A stretch of 64,000 bases of DNA from Mangifera indica. Taxonomy: Eukaryota > Streptophyta > Magnoliopsida > Sapindales > Anacardiaceae. The stretch lies in the NCBI RefSeq assembly GCF_011075055.1, contig NW_025401103.1:124001-188000 (forward strand), written 5' to 3'. Of this stretch, positions 46,137 to 57,521 are shown piece after piece. The notes beneath the pieces were generated by a model, which saw only the letters and a program-made list of their open reading frames with translations, ran no database searches and was not told where the DNA came from. Position numbers and translations under genes: made by a program. Within the stretch, counting starts at the first letter, position 1; every line of letters begins with the position of its first letter.

Positions 46137-47149
46137 GGGAGAAGGACTATTTCCCACCCAACTTTTGATGCATTCTCAAATTGGCACCCACGGCAGATGA
46201 AAATCCAGTTTTCCCACCCGTGAGCTGTTAAAATGGATGATTTCTGTTTGCATAAGGGTAAAATGTCTATTTTACCCTTGTTAGATGAAATGACAAAAAT
46301 ACCCCTCAATTTAATTTCTCAAAATTAATGTGAGAGTTTTACCATTCACCCCCCTTAGGTTTTAGAAACTAACATTTTCACCCCACGGCAGATGACAAAA
46401 TACCCCTCAACTTTAAAAACTAACATTTTCACCCTAAACCTAGGGTTTCCATATTTTTCAAAATACAGCCACCCCCCATAACTTTCAAAACTAGCATTTC
46501 ACCCCCATTCTCCAACTTCAACTCCGGACGTCTTCTCCGGCGTCGTCACCGGCCTCCTCCTTCTCTTGGTGTGACGGCGGTGGTGCGACGAAGAGATCTT
46601 CTTCTCCTCATCGCACGGTGCGACGAAGAGACGGAGATGGGGGGCGTCGATCTGGAAGAACAGACGGAGATGGGAGATCTGGAAGAACAGACGGAGACGG
46701 AGATGGGGGGCGTCGATCTGGAAGAACAAACGAAGAGACGGAGACGGAGATCTGGAAGAACAGACGAAGCGTCGTCATCGTCGAAGCGTCCCTCGTCGAA
46801 GTGTCGTCGTTTGTAGTCGTCGTTGAAGCGTCGTCCTTCGTCGTCCTTTGTAGTCGGAGATGGGAGATCGGTCGAATGCATCGGCCGTTGATGGTGGCCG
46901 GAGAAGGAAGCAAACCCCAAGCAATGCAATCTAAACTTTTCAAGGAGGATGGGTTAGTTATTAGTTTTTAAAACCTGGATCGGGGAAACGGAAAAATTTT
47001 AAAACTTTTAAGGTAGCATGTTTGAAATAGCGGACTCCTTAATTTGGACAGGGGTTATGGTGATAAGATGTGGAAACCTGGATTTTCATCTGCCGTTGGT
47101 GGCAAGTTGAGAACGCATCAAAAGTTGGGTGGGAAATAGTCCTTCTCCC
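46137..47149. mobile_element. Mutator-like element with GC-rich core
   Basis: 1013 bp. 72-bp terminal inverted repeats (46137-46208 and 47078-47149) start GGGAGAAGGACTATTTCCC and differ at four positions. Perfect 10 bp target duplication TACCAAAAGA (46127-46136 and 47150-47159) inside the Athila integrase. The core (about 46504-46960) is much more GC-rich than anything around and contains a tandem array with units near GACGGAGATGGGGGGCGTCG followed by ATCTGGAAGAACA. No transposase. The open frames in the core are low-complexity products of the repeat on several frames, so I do not call a protein. Confidence 0.88.
46610..46790. repeat. GC-rich minisatellite
   Basis: Four to five imperfect copies of a roughly 27-33 bp unit built from GACGGAGATGGG, (GGCGTC)GATCTGGAAGAACA. 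Some copies lack the GGGGCGTC part. It lies in the core of the Mutator-like element. Confidence 0.85.
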
Positions 47150-47560
47150 TACCAAAAGATGAAGGAAATGGTCCCATAAAATCTATGCCCCAAACATAAA
47201 AAATCTCTATAACTAGAATAGGAGTTTGTGGCATTTGATTTCTCTGGGTTATATTACCTGTTTGTTGGCAATTCTCACAAGTCTTACAAAACACATAAGT
47301 GTCCTTAAATATTGTTGGCTAATAAAATCCACATTCCAAAACCTTGCGAGCTATTATTTTTGGACCAAAATGACCTCCATAAGCATAAAAATGACAGAAG
47401 GTTAAAATAGATAAAAATTTAATTTTAGGTACACACCTTTCTATAATTTGGTCAACAAAAAATCTCCACAAGTATGGATCATCACACACTTAATACTTAG
47501 CATCATGCTTAAGCTTTTCCTTCTGAGCTTTAGAACGATCATGAGTCAACATTCTACCAA

Positions 47561-49110
47561 CTAAGTAATTAACAATGTGCGCATACTTTGGTAATGCCTA
47601 GTTAATAGAAAATAATTGCTCATTTAAAAATGTCTCTTGCAATAGTACCTCATCTTCCTCAAGCACTAATTTGCTCAAATGATCCACCACTGAATTCTCT
47701 GCTCCTTTCTTGTCTTTAATTTCTATATTAAATTCCTGCAATAATAGAATCCACCTAATGAGCCTTAGTTTGGCCTCCTTCTTCATAAGTAGGTACTTAA
47801 GAGTTGGATGATTAGAATAAATTATCATTTTAGTGCCAAACAAATAAGATTAAAACTTTTCTAAAGTAAAAACAACAAATAAAAGTTCTTTTTCAATTAT
47901 GGAATAATGGATTTGGGTAAAATTTAAAGTCCTTGAAGCGTAGTATATGGCATGAATAGCCTTGCAAACTCTTTATCCCAAAATAGCTCCTATTGCATAA
48001 TTACTTGCATTACACATAATCTTAAAATGACAATTCCAGATTCGGTGGTTGAATCACTGGTGCCATAGTCAAAAGCTTTTTTAGTTTATCAAACACTTCC
48101 TTACATTCTTCATCAAAATGGAATGGTACATCTTTTTGCAACAACTTACACTAGGGCAATGAAATCTTCAAAAAATCCTTGATAAATCTATGATAGAAAC
48201 TTGCATGTCCAAGAAAAGATTGAATCTCCCACACATTTGCAAGGTAAGGTAAAACAGAAATAACATCTATCTTAGACTTATCTACTTCAATTCCTTTAAT
48301 TGAAACAATATGCCTTAAAACTATACCTTGTTTTGCCATAAAGTGACTTTTTCCCTAATTTAAAACAAGGTTAGTTTCTACACATTCCTTCAAAATCATT
48401 GTGAGGTTATTTAAAAATTTATCAAAAGAATTACCATAGACACTGAAATCATCTATAAATACTTATATGATATTCTCTACATATTCAGAAAATATACTAA
48501 CCGTACACTGTTGAAAGGTCGTTAAGGCATTGCACAATCCAAATGGCATTTGACGATAAACTTATATACCAAATAGACACATGAAGGTTGTCTTTTCCTG
48601 ATCCTTTGGTGTTATTGGTACCTAGTTATAACTTGGCATGCCATCAAGGAAACAATTAAAAGGGTGCCCAATTAATCTCTCCAACATTTGATCAATAAAA
48701 GGAAAGGGGTCCTTGCAAGTTGCAGAGTTCAATTTCTTGTAATCAATACACACTCTCCATCTTGTTTGAACACGTGTAGGTACCAACTCATTATCATCAT
48801 TCTAAACTTCTATTATACTAAATTTCTTTGGAACCACCTGTGTTGGACTCACCCACTTGCTGTCTGAAATTAGGTATATGATACATGCTCAAATAGCTTT
48901 AGAATCTCTTGTTTTACTACCTCTATCATTGGTGTATTGAACCTGCGTTGAACCTCCCTAGTTGGTTTGGCTCTTTCTTCCAATAGAATGTGATGCGTAC
49001 ATACAACAAGGTTTATTTGTTTAATATCTACAATTATCCAACCAATTATTAATATATATTTTCTAAGCACATGAAACAATTTCTCCTCCTACACTTTATT
49101 CAGTTTGTTA
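47561..49110 (-). pseudogene. Athila-like reverse transcriptase and RNase H
   Basis: RT: REVQRRFNTPMIEVVKQEIL (about 48960-48900), a SKWVSPTQVVPKK block, RWRVCIDYKKLNSATCKDPF, PFIDQMLERLIGHPF, a QMPFGLCNALTTFQ block and the catalytic FIDDFSVYGNSFD near 48463-48430, which keeps the two Asp. Then HIVSIKGIEVDKSKIDVI, FLGHASFYHRFIKDF and RNase H down to [16 protein letters not shown] and [12 protein letters not shown] (47843-47598). Two stops in the RT palm and several in RNase H. Confidence 0.88.
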
Positions 49111-49364
49111 TATATATTCACTAGTAGTGTCTCATTATCTCCCAAATATGCATACTCTAAATGGGTAGGTAATGGTTTTAATTCTAATATAGGGGCCTAC
49201 ATGATAGAAGGTAAAAGTTTCTTGTGAGTAATAAGTAACTGAATAAAGAAAACTACGCACTTATCTGAAATCACTGGTAAAAAATGCAATATAGCTACAG
49301 TTTCCTTCAAATACTCATTCAACTCAATTTCTTCCTATTTGTCCAACTTAAAATGCTTGGCAAT

Positions 49365-49880
49365 TTAAATTTCTAAATTATCCTTGCTTGTCAACCCAAA
49401 AACTTTCTGTGCTAAAAAATCAACAATATCAATTGCAAACATGGAATGATCTTCACTAGGGTACCTCTTAGCCTCAAAAATATTAAATTGAATCTTTTCA
49501 CCATCAAATTCCATTGTCAAGGTACCCTTGTGATAGTCAATAACTAACTTAGCTATCCTAAAAAATGGCCTACCTAATAAAATAAACACAAGGTTAGGAA
49601 AAATATCATCATTAATATCCACAACATAAAAATCTATAGGAAAAACTAAACCACTCACTTGTACTATTACATCCTCAATTACCCTTTTAGGGTAAGCATT
49701 AGTACAGTCAACCAACTATATAATAACACCAGTCTTCTTTAAAGGTCCTAAATTTAAAGAAGCATATACAAATAGTGCATAACATTAATAGTTACTCCTG
49801 AATCTAACATGGCTCTTTCAAATCTGGCATTACCTATCCTGTACAAAATGGTAAACATACTTGGATCTTTACACTTAGGG
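49365..49880 (-). pseudogene. Athila-like protease region
   Basis: Frame 49715-49365 reads YPKRVIEDVIVQVSGLVFPI, DFYVVDINDDIFPNLVFILL, GRPFFRIAKLVIDYHKGTLT and MEFDGEKIQFNIFEA. GRPF..A.A.ID...G.LT is the hallmark following the active site in Athila/Tat elements. The active-site stretch (about 49830-49790) shows a decayed DSGV-like ALLDSGV..NVM pattern with stops. Confidence 0.75.
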
Positions 49881-51535
49881 GGAAACTTTCTTTGAAGAAT
49901 TGCTTATATGTTCTCCCCCACACTTATTTTGTCATTACCCCTTAATTGTTGCTTTGTAGCGCATAATTCTTTAAGAAACTTTGTGTACCTTAGCATTTGC
50001 TTAATTGTATCTAATAAAGGTATATTTACCTCTATCTTGCAGAATGTCTCTAAAATTTCCTTCTCTTTTTTCTCTTTCTTGGACGTTGCACACCTAGTGG
50101 GAAAATGAAAAGAATTAGCTTTAATTGAAATAGAAAGGTTAGAAGTTACCTTAGAATGACAAATTTTTGTATCCTCCTTAATATCTATAGCTTGAATTTT
50201 TTCTTGATGGTGTCTCTAATTTTTTTCCACTTCATAAAGTTATGACACTCGTATTCTCCCAAGGGTTCACTATGGTTTGTGAAGGTAATTTACTTGAACC
50301 TTGAGCATCTAATTTGCTCACTGTAGTAGCTAGCTGACTCACCTAATTCTTTAAGTATTGAATGTTCGACTCTATCTCTTACTAAAATTACTAAGTATGA
50401 GTCAAAAAAGTCTTAAACATATCTTCTAATAATGTACCTAAGTTAGCAGGAGTTACTTTTTTTTTTTTTTCTATTGATAGGTCTGTTGGTTTTGCTAAAA
50501 TCCTGATAGCTTATTCCATCTATAACTCATATTAGGGTGATCTCTCTATCTTAGATTGTAGGTATTAGAGTAAGGATCATACTTCCTCGATTGTCTTGGA
50601 AAACCTCCTACCATATTCATTTACTCCTCTTGAAGAACTGGGCACATATCAATTAAATGGCCAACTATCAAACATATGTCCGTGTCTTTGCTTGTTGCAT
50701 ATTTCCTATAGCTATTTGATAAACTAGAGAGGTAAGATCTGAAATTTGTTATTGAATGGAAGATATACTTACCTCATATACATTTCTAGTCAAAACATCA
50801 TATCTTGCTCCAAACTACTAGGAATTTACAACTATGTTTGAAATTAAATGCCTAGCTGTATTAAGGGTTTTATCTACCAAGGCTTTTTCACTTTTTGCAT
50901 CTATCATATTTCTATCCATTGATAACAAACCCTTATAAAAATATTGAATCAATAATTTCTCACTTATCTAATGATGTGGACAGCTAGCACACAGCTTCTT
51001 GAATCTTTCCTAATACTGATACAAGGTCTCTCCATTTAATTGACGAATACCACAAATCTCCTTCCTTATATTTGTAGCCCTAGAAACTAGGAAATATTTT
51101 TCTAAAAATAATCTTCTCAGCTTGTTCCAGGTTGTAATGGATCTAGAAGGAAGGTATTACAACCAATCCTTTGTATCATCCATAAAAAAAAAATAGGAAA
51201 GCTCTTTACTTAATATGTTCCTCAGTCACACTAGTCGGTTTCATACTTGAACATTCTACATGGAATTCCTTAAGATGTTTGTTTGGATCTTCACCTATAA
51301 GACCACGAAAGGTAGGTAACAAATCTATCAGTCCATATTTTAATTCAAAGGCTACATCAATATTAGGATACTCAATGCATAATAGTTGTTGATTAAGATT
51401 AGGAGCAACTAACTTCTTTAAAGTCTTGTTATTTTGATTAGCCATCTCCTTAGTATCTGAATTGTTGGAAGCTAATTCAACAACTATATTTATGCCAGGT
51501 GATGTAACAATTGGTTGCTCAAGATCTGAAGTCAT
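49881..51535 (-). pseudogene. Athila-like gag
   Basis: Starts near 51535 (MTSDLEQPIVTSPGINIVVE). Block NIDVAFELKYGLIDLLPTFR, then GLIGEDPNKHLKEFHVECSS and MKPTSVTEEHIK, the standard opening of plant Athila/Tat gag (LLP-x-F-x-G-x3-EDP-x-x-HL-x-x-F). Downstream to about 49900 the coding is broken. Confidence 0.75.
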
Positions 51536-51734
51536 AACTCAGCTCATAGAAGTCTACCGAGCCTATTTTCTCAACCTATACACAGTTTTTTCAATTTCTA
51601 GATCAAAACTCAATTCACCTGAAAGAGAAGATTAAGTCATATACCATAAAACAATTAAAAACTTTCTAAAAGAATAAAACAAAATCAATAAAACTAGAGA
51701 ACCTATGACTGAAAACATAAAATTAGTTAAAATC

Positions 51735-51752
51735 CCTAGAAAACGATGGAAT
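51735..51752 (-). other. Decayed Athila primer-binding site
   Basis: On the minus strand CCATCGTTTTCTAGGGATTT lies about 200 bp upstream of gag. The family PBS is a TGGCGCCGTTGCCGGGG-like tRNA complement followed by ATTTTAACT. The spacing and the trailing ATTTTAACTA fit. Several positions are decayed. Confidence 0.4.
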
Positions 51753-51784
51753 TTGGCCTCGAAAGGGTAGGGCTAGTAAATGAT

Positions 51785-52552
51785 GGAATTTTTATGTTCA
51801 ATGAACAAAAAAGGAATAACAAGAATTCAATGCAATTTGCAAAATAATTCTTAAAAACTCAAACTTAAATTTTATTGATAACTTGAATTAATTGATTGAT
51901 TTTGATTACAAGACTCAAGCCTTATATAGACTTATTTTTCTAAACTAGACTAGGAAAACCTAAACACAAAAGGAAAGACTAGTTTAACTAAAATAGGAAT
52001 CTTAATTAATTCCAAATTTAGGAAACATGAACTTAAAAAAAAAAAAAAGACTTTAATTAGAATTGAACTTTTAAATAATAAAATCTTAAAAATATTTTAT
52101 TTTTAAAATTAAAATAATGTACTTTTCTAAAATAGATTTGAACTTTTAACTTATTAGCAAAATTAATATTATTAAAAGACTTAATTAACTAAATTGGACT
52201 AGGAAATTTATTTTAAACCAAACCCCACTCAACTAGGAATCCTTTTCACTCATGCATAAGGCTTCTTACATGGCTTCACATCATCTTGCATGCTCATGTC
52301 ATCATACCATGCTGTCACATAAGCTGCCACATCATGTGCCATTTCATCCTATTGCATTTGGCTTGTTTCTACAATGATTTTGATGTTTTCCACCCTACCA
52401 CTTTCTTTTCATGATCCTCAATTATTATTCTTTTCATTTGCCTTTTCCACCCAACCTGCCTCTTCTTGGATCTTTATTTGACCTCTTTTCTTTCCATGTT
52501 TTATCTTTTTTTTTTTTTAACTACAAGTTAAAAGTTTTCGTCTGCCATCATT
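51785..52552 (-). repeat. Gypsy LTR, minus orientation, copy B
   Basis: Second copy of 37725-38550, with the same CTATATAAGGCTTGAGTC promoter block and a matching purine tract TATGGGGGTGAATGATGG at its edge (about 52562-52545). Followed by the same protease remnant. Confidence 0.6.
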
Positions 52553-52599
52553 CACCCCCATAAAAAAAATAATAATAATAAAGAGAGACTTGCCCTAAA

Positions 52600-53534
52600 G
52601 TCATCATCATGTGTAACATACCATCCAAACATCTAAAAGGATTAGACTATGGTTTGAATCTTGCCTTCATTCAAGGATAAAAATTTTGTTTCCAAAGACA
52701 TAGTCATTTCATAATATTCCTCTTAAGTTGATTGGTAGTCCATTGATTGTTTTTAAGAGTTATCATGGATATACCTTGAACATAAAAATCATATTCATCA
52801 ACAATGCCTTTGATTATAAAATTCTTTTGAAGGGAATGAAGATGTTCTTTAATTGAAAGTGTTTCTCTAATCTCATCAATTGCTTCAAGATTCCCAAGTT
52901 GCTTTCCTTTCTTTACTTCAATTTCTTCAACTTGAGTAGCAAAGGTAACTCCCACCTTATTATCTTATTTGATTTTAAAACTTTTGAGATTGAAGGGAAA
53001 ATCATTTTGATATGATGTTTTCTCCAATTCTTTAACTTCTTTATCAGCTCTTGGTTTTGGTTCATCTTCTTTCATTGGTATGGCAATCAAAGCTCTCTTC
53101 TCTTGCATTGGAATGTTTTTTTCAACCTTGTTAGGCACCACAACAATCCTTATTTGCTTCCACTTGAAAAAATAAGTATTGTTTTGACCCCTATATGTAG
53201 CATCCACATCAAATTGTTATGGATGTCTTACGAGTACATGATAAACATCGATTTCAAACACATCACATAAAATTTTATGTTTGTAGGTTTTGCCTAAAGA
53301 TAATGACAACCTACATTGTTCCATTACTCTTATACTTGGAGCATTCTTAATCCATCTTATACCATATGGAGCGAGATGAGGTTTGGTTTCTAACTTGAAG
53401 TACTCCACCAATTTGTTAGATACAAAGCTTTTACAGCTAAAATTATTAATCATGAGCTTGCATACCTTACCATTAATCATCCACTCACTTTGAAAGTTAT
53501 ATGATCCATAAAAGACCAAGAACATGCGATTCAA
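52600..53534 (-). pseudogene. Gypsy aspartic-protease region remnant, copy B
   Basis: Frames 53534-53217, 53207-52965 and 52955-52704 read NRMFLVFYGSYNFQSEWMIN, GKVCKLMINNFSCKSFVSNK, LVEYFKLETKPHLAPYGIRW, GKTYKHKILCDVFEIDVYHV, LVRHP and DATYRGQNNTYFFKWKQIRI. This covers the protease to its C-terminal HVLLGRP-like end. The active-site Asp is also lost (INNF). Longer and less broken than copy A. Confidence 0.75.
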
Positions 53535-53559
53535 TCATGGAGGAATTTGGCAAGAGTAT

Positions 53560-54122
53560 AATAGGCTAGAAAACATTGAAAACATTAAAGGCAAATGATA
53601 TGGTAAGAGTTTAGTGACATCATCACTTGTGAAAATATGAAGAGGAAGTTTGATTTGGTGGAAATTCATGTGGAGAGAACAAGAGAATTTAATTGAAGTT
53701 CAGATTCCTAGTTATTTAGGAGTCATATTTTTATTTGTTGTAGGAATCTTAATTAAGTTAAAATATTATTTAAACATTTAGATAGAATAAGGAATTGTTA
53801 TATGAATAAATTAAAAGGAGTATTTAATAGGAAACCTTATGTAATTAGGACTATTAGTATTAATAGCAATAGTTAGAATCCTAATTGTAAAATGAATCTT
53901 ATTTTGCTACCTTTTCGGATTGTTCCCTATATAAAGGGGTGTGTAAAGCAAAATTAAGCAAATATAGTTTGAAGAGTAATCCCATAAAGTGCTACTTGCC
54001 TTTATTTCAATTATTATCTAAGCAGTTAGCTTAATTAATGGTGAATTACTATAGATTCTTATCACTTTTCTTCTTTCTTTTTTAGAGTGTGGCAAATCAA
54101 CCTAACTTCTTCTTTTTTTATG
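53560..54122 (+). repeat. Gypsy LTR, plus orientation, copy B
   Basis: Matches 39640-40185, including CCTATATAAAGGGGTG near 53930. Ends abruptly after TTTTTTTATGGCG, where family A Copia LTR sequence starts. Confidence 0.6.
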
Positions 54123-55434
54123 GCGTGGACTAACCTTACTAGAGGATATCCTCTGAACATCACAAGTGCATATGATCCTTTGACTTGAGGTCGCTAAATT
54201 GTCTTATATAAGGATCAGTATTGTTTGATGTCGTAATTAGGCTATCTATAAAGGTAGTAATCAACCATATTATGAGATACATGAAGACTATAGTTGATCG
54301 ATAAAAGATTCATCACTCTTGAGTATAGGAGAAAATATATCATGTGAGAATACTAAAGGACATCCACGACTATTTGAATCTATAGCTACAATAGGATAAA
54401 GTTATAGCCTAATCCATATGGTCATTGATGTGTATTCGTTCATACTGACGAACCACTAAGATAGACACATTTCTATTTCTTAATCTCGAGAGATATCAGC
54501 TAACAAAATGATTGGATTACATGTAATTGTGATGTTGTAAAAACTATGAAATATCAACTGACCCTATATTATTTGGGTGACCATAATGCTTTACTAGAGG
54601 CCAATCTTGGTTTGTTTTTGGATTTAACTCGAATCTAGATACTATTGATTTGATAAAGAGTTTATGGGTCATACACATAAAGGAGTTGAATTGACCTTAG
54701 AGGTGAGAATTATTTGTTAACAATCTTGGTGTTTAAGGTTGAGAGAGATTACGAATGGACTAGGTTTGCCTATTATGGTTGAAAGGACCCAGTTGACCAT
54801 ATTTTGACCAAGTGTACAACTATACATATTAATGTGTCCACCTTGCACTTAGAGGGATGATGTCGATCAACACCGTGAACAAAAATGCATGTCAGTTGGT
54901 ACACTCTTGTTATAACGATCATACAACTGTTTCTCGATGCATGTCGATTGTACATGTATATGCTAGTCGTGCATGTGTGTGTTGATAAGTGTCATGCTTG
55001 GTTGAAATTCTAGTCGTGCTTGCATACTTGTACATATTAATTAAAGCGTGAGTTTGAGAAAAATACACAACACAAAATCATAGAAACCCTAGCCATATTT
55101 TATATGTTCTCTCCTTCTATCATGAACATATCCATCCAGCCAAAGAGTTATAGTAGTCTTTTCAATTGCATTTACTCTCTTTCGTGTCCATGCTTTGTAT
55201 AGATACCAAAGTGCCACCTCGTGAGGGTTAGATAGCGCACCGTTTTAAGCCATGTGAAGTTTAAAAAAGCTATCAACATAAGTATAAAATCTAAAACACC
55301 TTATAAGTGTTTTTGCATGTTTCATGAACTTTATGTTAAAAATGGGTATCTTGGTTGGGGTTTTTCATGATTGTTTGTTTATAAAACTTTTAAATTCCAC
55401 TACCTTACTAGTTATCGATGTCTTGAAAACCCTA
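54123..55434 (+). repeat. Family A Copia LTR, 5' truncated
   Basis: Starts inside the LTR at TGGACTAACCTTACTAGAGG (compare 17998-18020) and ends GAAAACCCTATA, followed by a decayed PBS-like TGGAATTAGAGACACC. About 300-400 bp of the 5' end are missing. Confidence 0.75.
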
Positions 55435-57521
55435 TAGTGGAATTAGAGACACCATTTAACATAATTTTCATAAAAATTATACCTATAATAAGTTTTGATT
55501 AATTTTTATGTGTTTAATGCATGTAGTTAACATTATTTAAACTAAAAAAAATTGAAAAAATTGATTTGCAATTGTGTTATTACACGATTTGTTGAGTATC
55601 ATGTACAATGTAAACTATGTTAAATTATTGAGTGATGATGCTTGAATTTTTGTTTTTATATGCAAGTTTCAAATAAATTGAATACCATTGGTTTTGTATT
55701 GTTACATGAAACCACCCATAAATCATGTTGATAGATGATCCAAGGGTTGTCATTTGGAGTGAGTACGATTTATGTATAGTATTCTTTTACTCCAAAAAAT
55801 TGGTTTACCTGAAGGTGGAAAGTTTTTGGATTTCTTTATCACTAAAAATTCAAGAAATTGTATTCTAGAAAAACCCCACCATGCATGGTTGGCATCAAAC
55901 CGTGCATGGTTGGTGTTAGGTAGGCACTCTTTGGCACCATGCCATTGTGCACAACTGGATATTCCTTGTCCAACCATGACCTTTATATGGTGCCAACCAT
56001 ACACTTTTGGTAGATTCCAATCGAGCCCATTATCTTCCAGTTGTGCTTTTCACTCATTCATGATTCTGGAATTTTGGTAAATTTCATAAGTATGTTTGGA
56101 CACTTTACTTACAAGCCCGCTAAAGTTGAAAGTAGCAATTTGGTCCTATTTTATTGAATTGGGACCAAATTGACATTTTCTTAAGCTTTGGACTTAAAAT
56201 AAATTTGTAAAACTTCAGGGACCAAAAGAATTTCACACTTGGGATAATAATAATTAAATTAAATTTTAATTGGTATGTATATGTAAGGATGTATGTATGT
56301 ATACATGATCTGTTAGGATAAATCCTGACTTGAGATCATAGACTTTTGGTGATTAATTTGAAATTTACTTATTTGATTAATTTAAGGCCAAACGACTATT
56401 TCCCACCCAAGGTATGCTGTAATGACAAGTTTCCACCCTTTAACTATGGAAACACCAAATACCCACCCATGACTAGTTAAATTTAATAAAACCCTAACGC
56501 CTGAAAATTTTATCTCATTTTGCCTCCCTAAACTTTAAAAATTAAAATTTTCCCTTAGCCTAAGTTTTAAAAAATAGCAGTTTCACCCTAGGGTTTGGTT
56601 TTGAAATCTTCGACAACATCTCTAGCTCCATTGTCGACGGCCTCTCCCTCTCGAAGCATCCTCTCCTTCTGGCGATCTCTTTCCTCCCATTTGGAGGGCC
56701 GATCGACGTCGGAGACGCCTTGGGAGATGAAGAACTTCGTCGGGGAACTTCGTCTTCCCAGACGAAAACTTCGTCTTTCCCGACGAAGTTCTTCGTCTCC
56801 CAAGGCGTCTCCGACGTCGATCGGCCCTCCAAATGGGAGGAAAGAGATCACCAGAAGGAGAGGATGCTTCGAGAGGGAGAGGTTGTCGGCAATGGAGCCG
56901 GAGAGGTCACTGGAGATTTCAAAACCAAACCCTAGGGTGAAACTACCATTTTTTAAAACTTAGGCTGGGGAAAAATTTTAGTTTTCAAAGTTTAGGGGGG
57001 TAAAAATAGATTATGTTTTAGTTTATTTTTTAATATTATAGAGAAAATGATGATTTTACCCTTACCACCGTTATTTTTAACCGGTCATGGGTGGTATTTG
57101 GTGTTTCCACAGTTAAAGGGTGGAAACTTGTCATTACAGCATACCTTGGGTGGGAAATAGTCATTTGGCTTTAATTTAAACTTATTCACCAAATAAAAGA
57201 GGAGAATTAATGTGATCAGATCTTGGTCTGCTAGAAAATTCATCAGAATTTTCTAAGTTCAATAGTGAGAGCTATAAGTTTAAGGAAAATAGTTGAAACA
57301 TAGTAATTAATTAAATTGGCAATTAAATTGAATATTAATAATTAAATAAAATTTCTAATTCTTTTATCTGTAAATTGTAGATCATAAAATCACCAAGTCA
57401 AATCTAACGTATTGAACAATTCTCGAAAAGAAAAATAAGCTTGCTAGAATAAACTTCTTTGATTGGTACAAAAATCTTTGAATTATTCTATGTTAAGAGA
57501 AGATGTTGTATATCTTTGATA
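55435..57521 (+). mobile_element. Family A Copia leader, interrupted twice
   Basis: Leader of the truncated-LTR copy, equivalent to 6028-7990 and 59189-61330. It is split by the Mutator-like hairpin at 56386-57170 and then stopped at 57521 by a second family A LTR, near where gag should start. No coding. Confidence 0.7.
56386..57170. mobile_element. Mutator-like element forming a near-complete palindrome
   Basis: 785 bp with perfect 9 bp duplication TTAATTTAA (56377-56385 and 57171-57179). Ends GGCCAAACGACTATTTCC / AGCCAAATGACTATTTCC. The left half is complementary to the right half almost throughout, including the GC-rich core: GATCGACGTCGGAGACGCC at about 56701-56719 and its inverse at about 56807-56825. 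The centre lies near 56760. The open frames read from the core on both strands mirror each other because of the palindrome, so they are not evidence of a protein. No transposase. Confidence 0.9.

Larger units (their letters stand above)
45241..47560 (-). pseudogene. Athila-like integrase, split by a transposon
   Basis: Minus-strand order: zinc region with FCKTCENCQQTGNI (about 47292-47250), GIDFMGPFPSSFG, then a 1 kb Mutator-like insertion. After it come NVYIILAIN, FVKSNISIRFGVLRAIISDK, HFCNRMIKTMFRRYNI, VSTSYHPXTSGQAE and [20 protein letters not shown] (down to about 45750). The C-terminal end GSFVITNVFHYSAIEIQSLK, VFKVNGHRLKPFYEGF and EDPIYSN (45561-45295) matches the Athila/Tat integrase tail. 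Several stops. Confidence 0.85.

Noticed and set aside
46546..46971. Overlapping open frames of 76-127 codons on both strands
   Set aside because: They come from the GC-rich minisatellite, which lacks stops in most frames. The peptides are low-complexity Arg/Ser/Pro or Glu/Thr runs with no domain.
56560..56963. Four open frames of 71-122 codons on both strands
   Set aside because: They mirror each other because the element is a palindrome; both strands read the same peptide. This is not evidence of a gene by itself.
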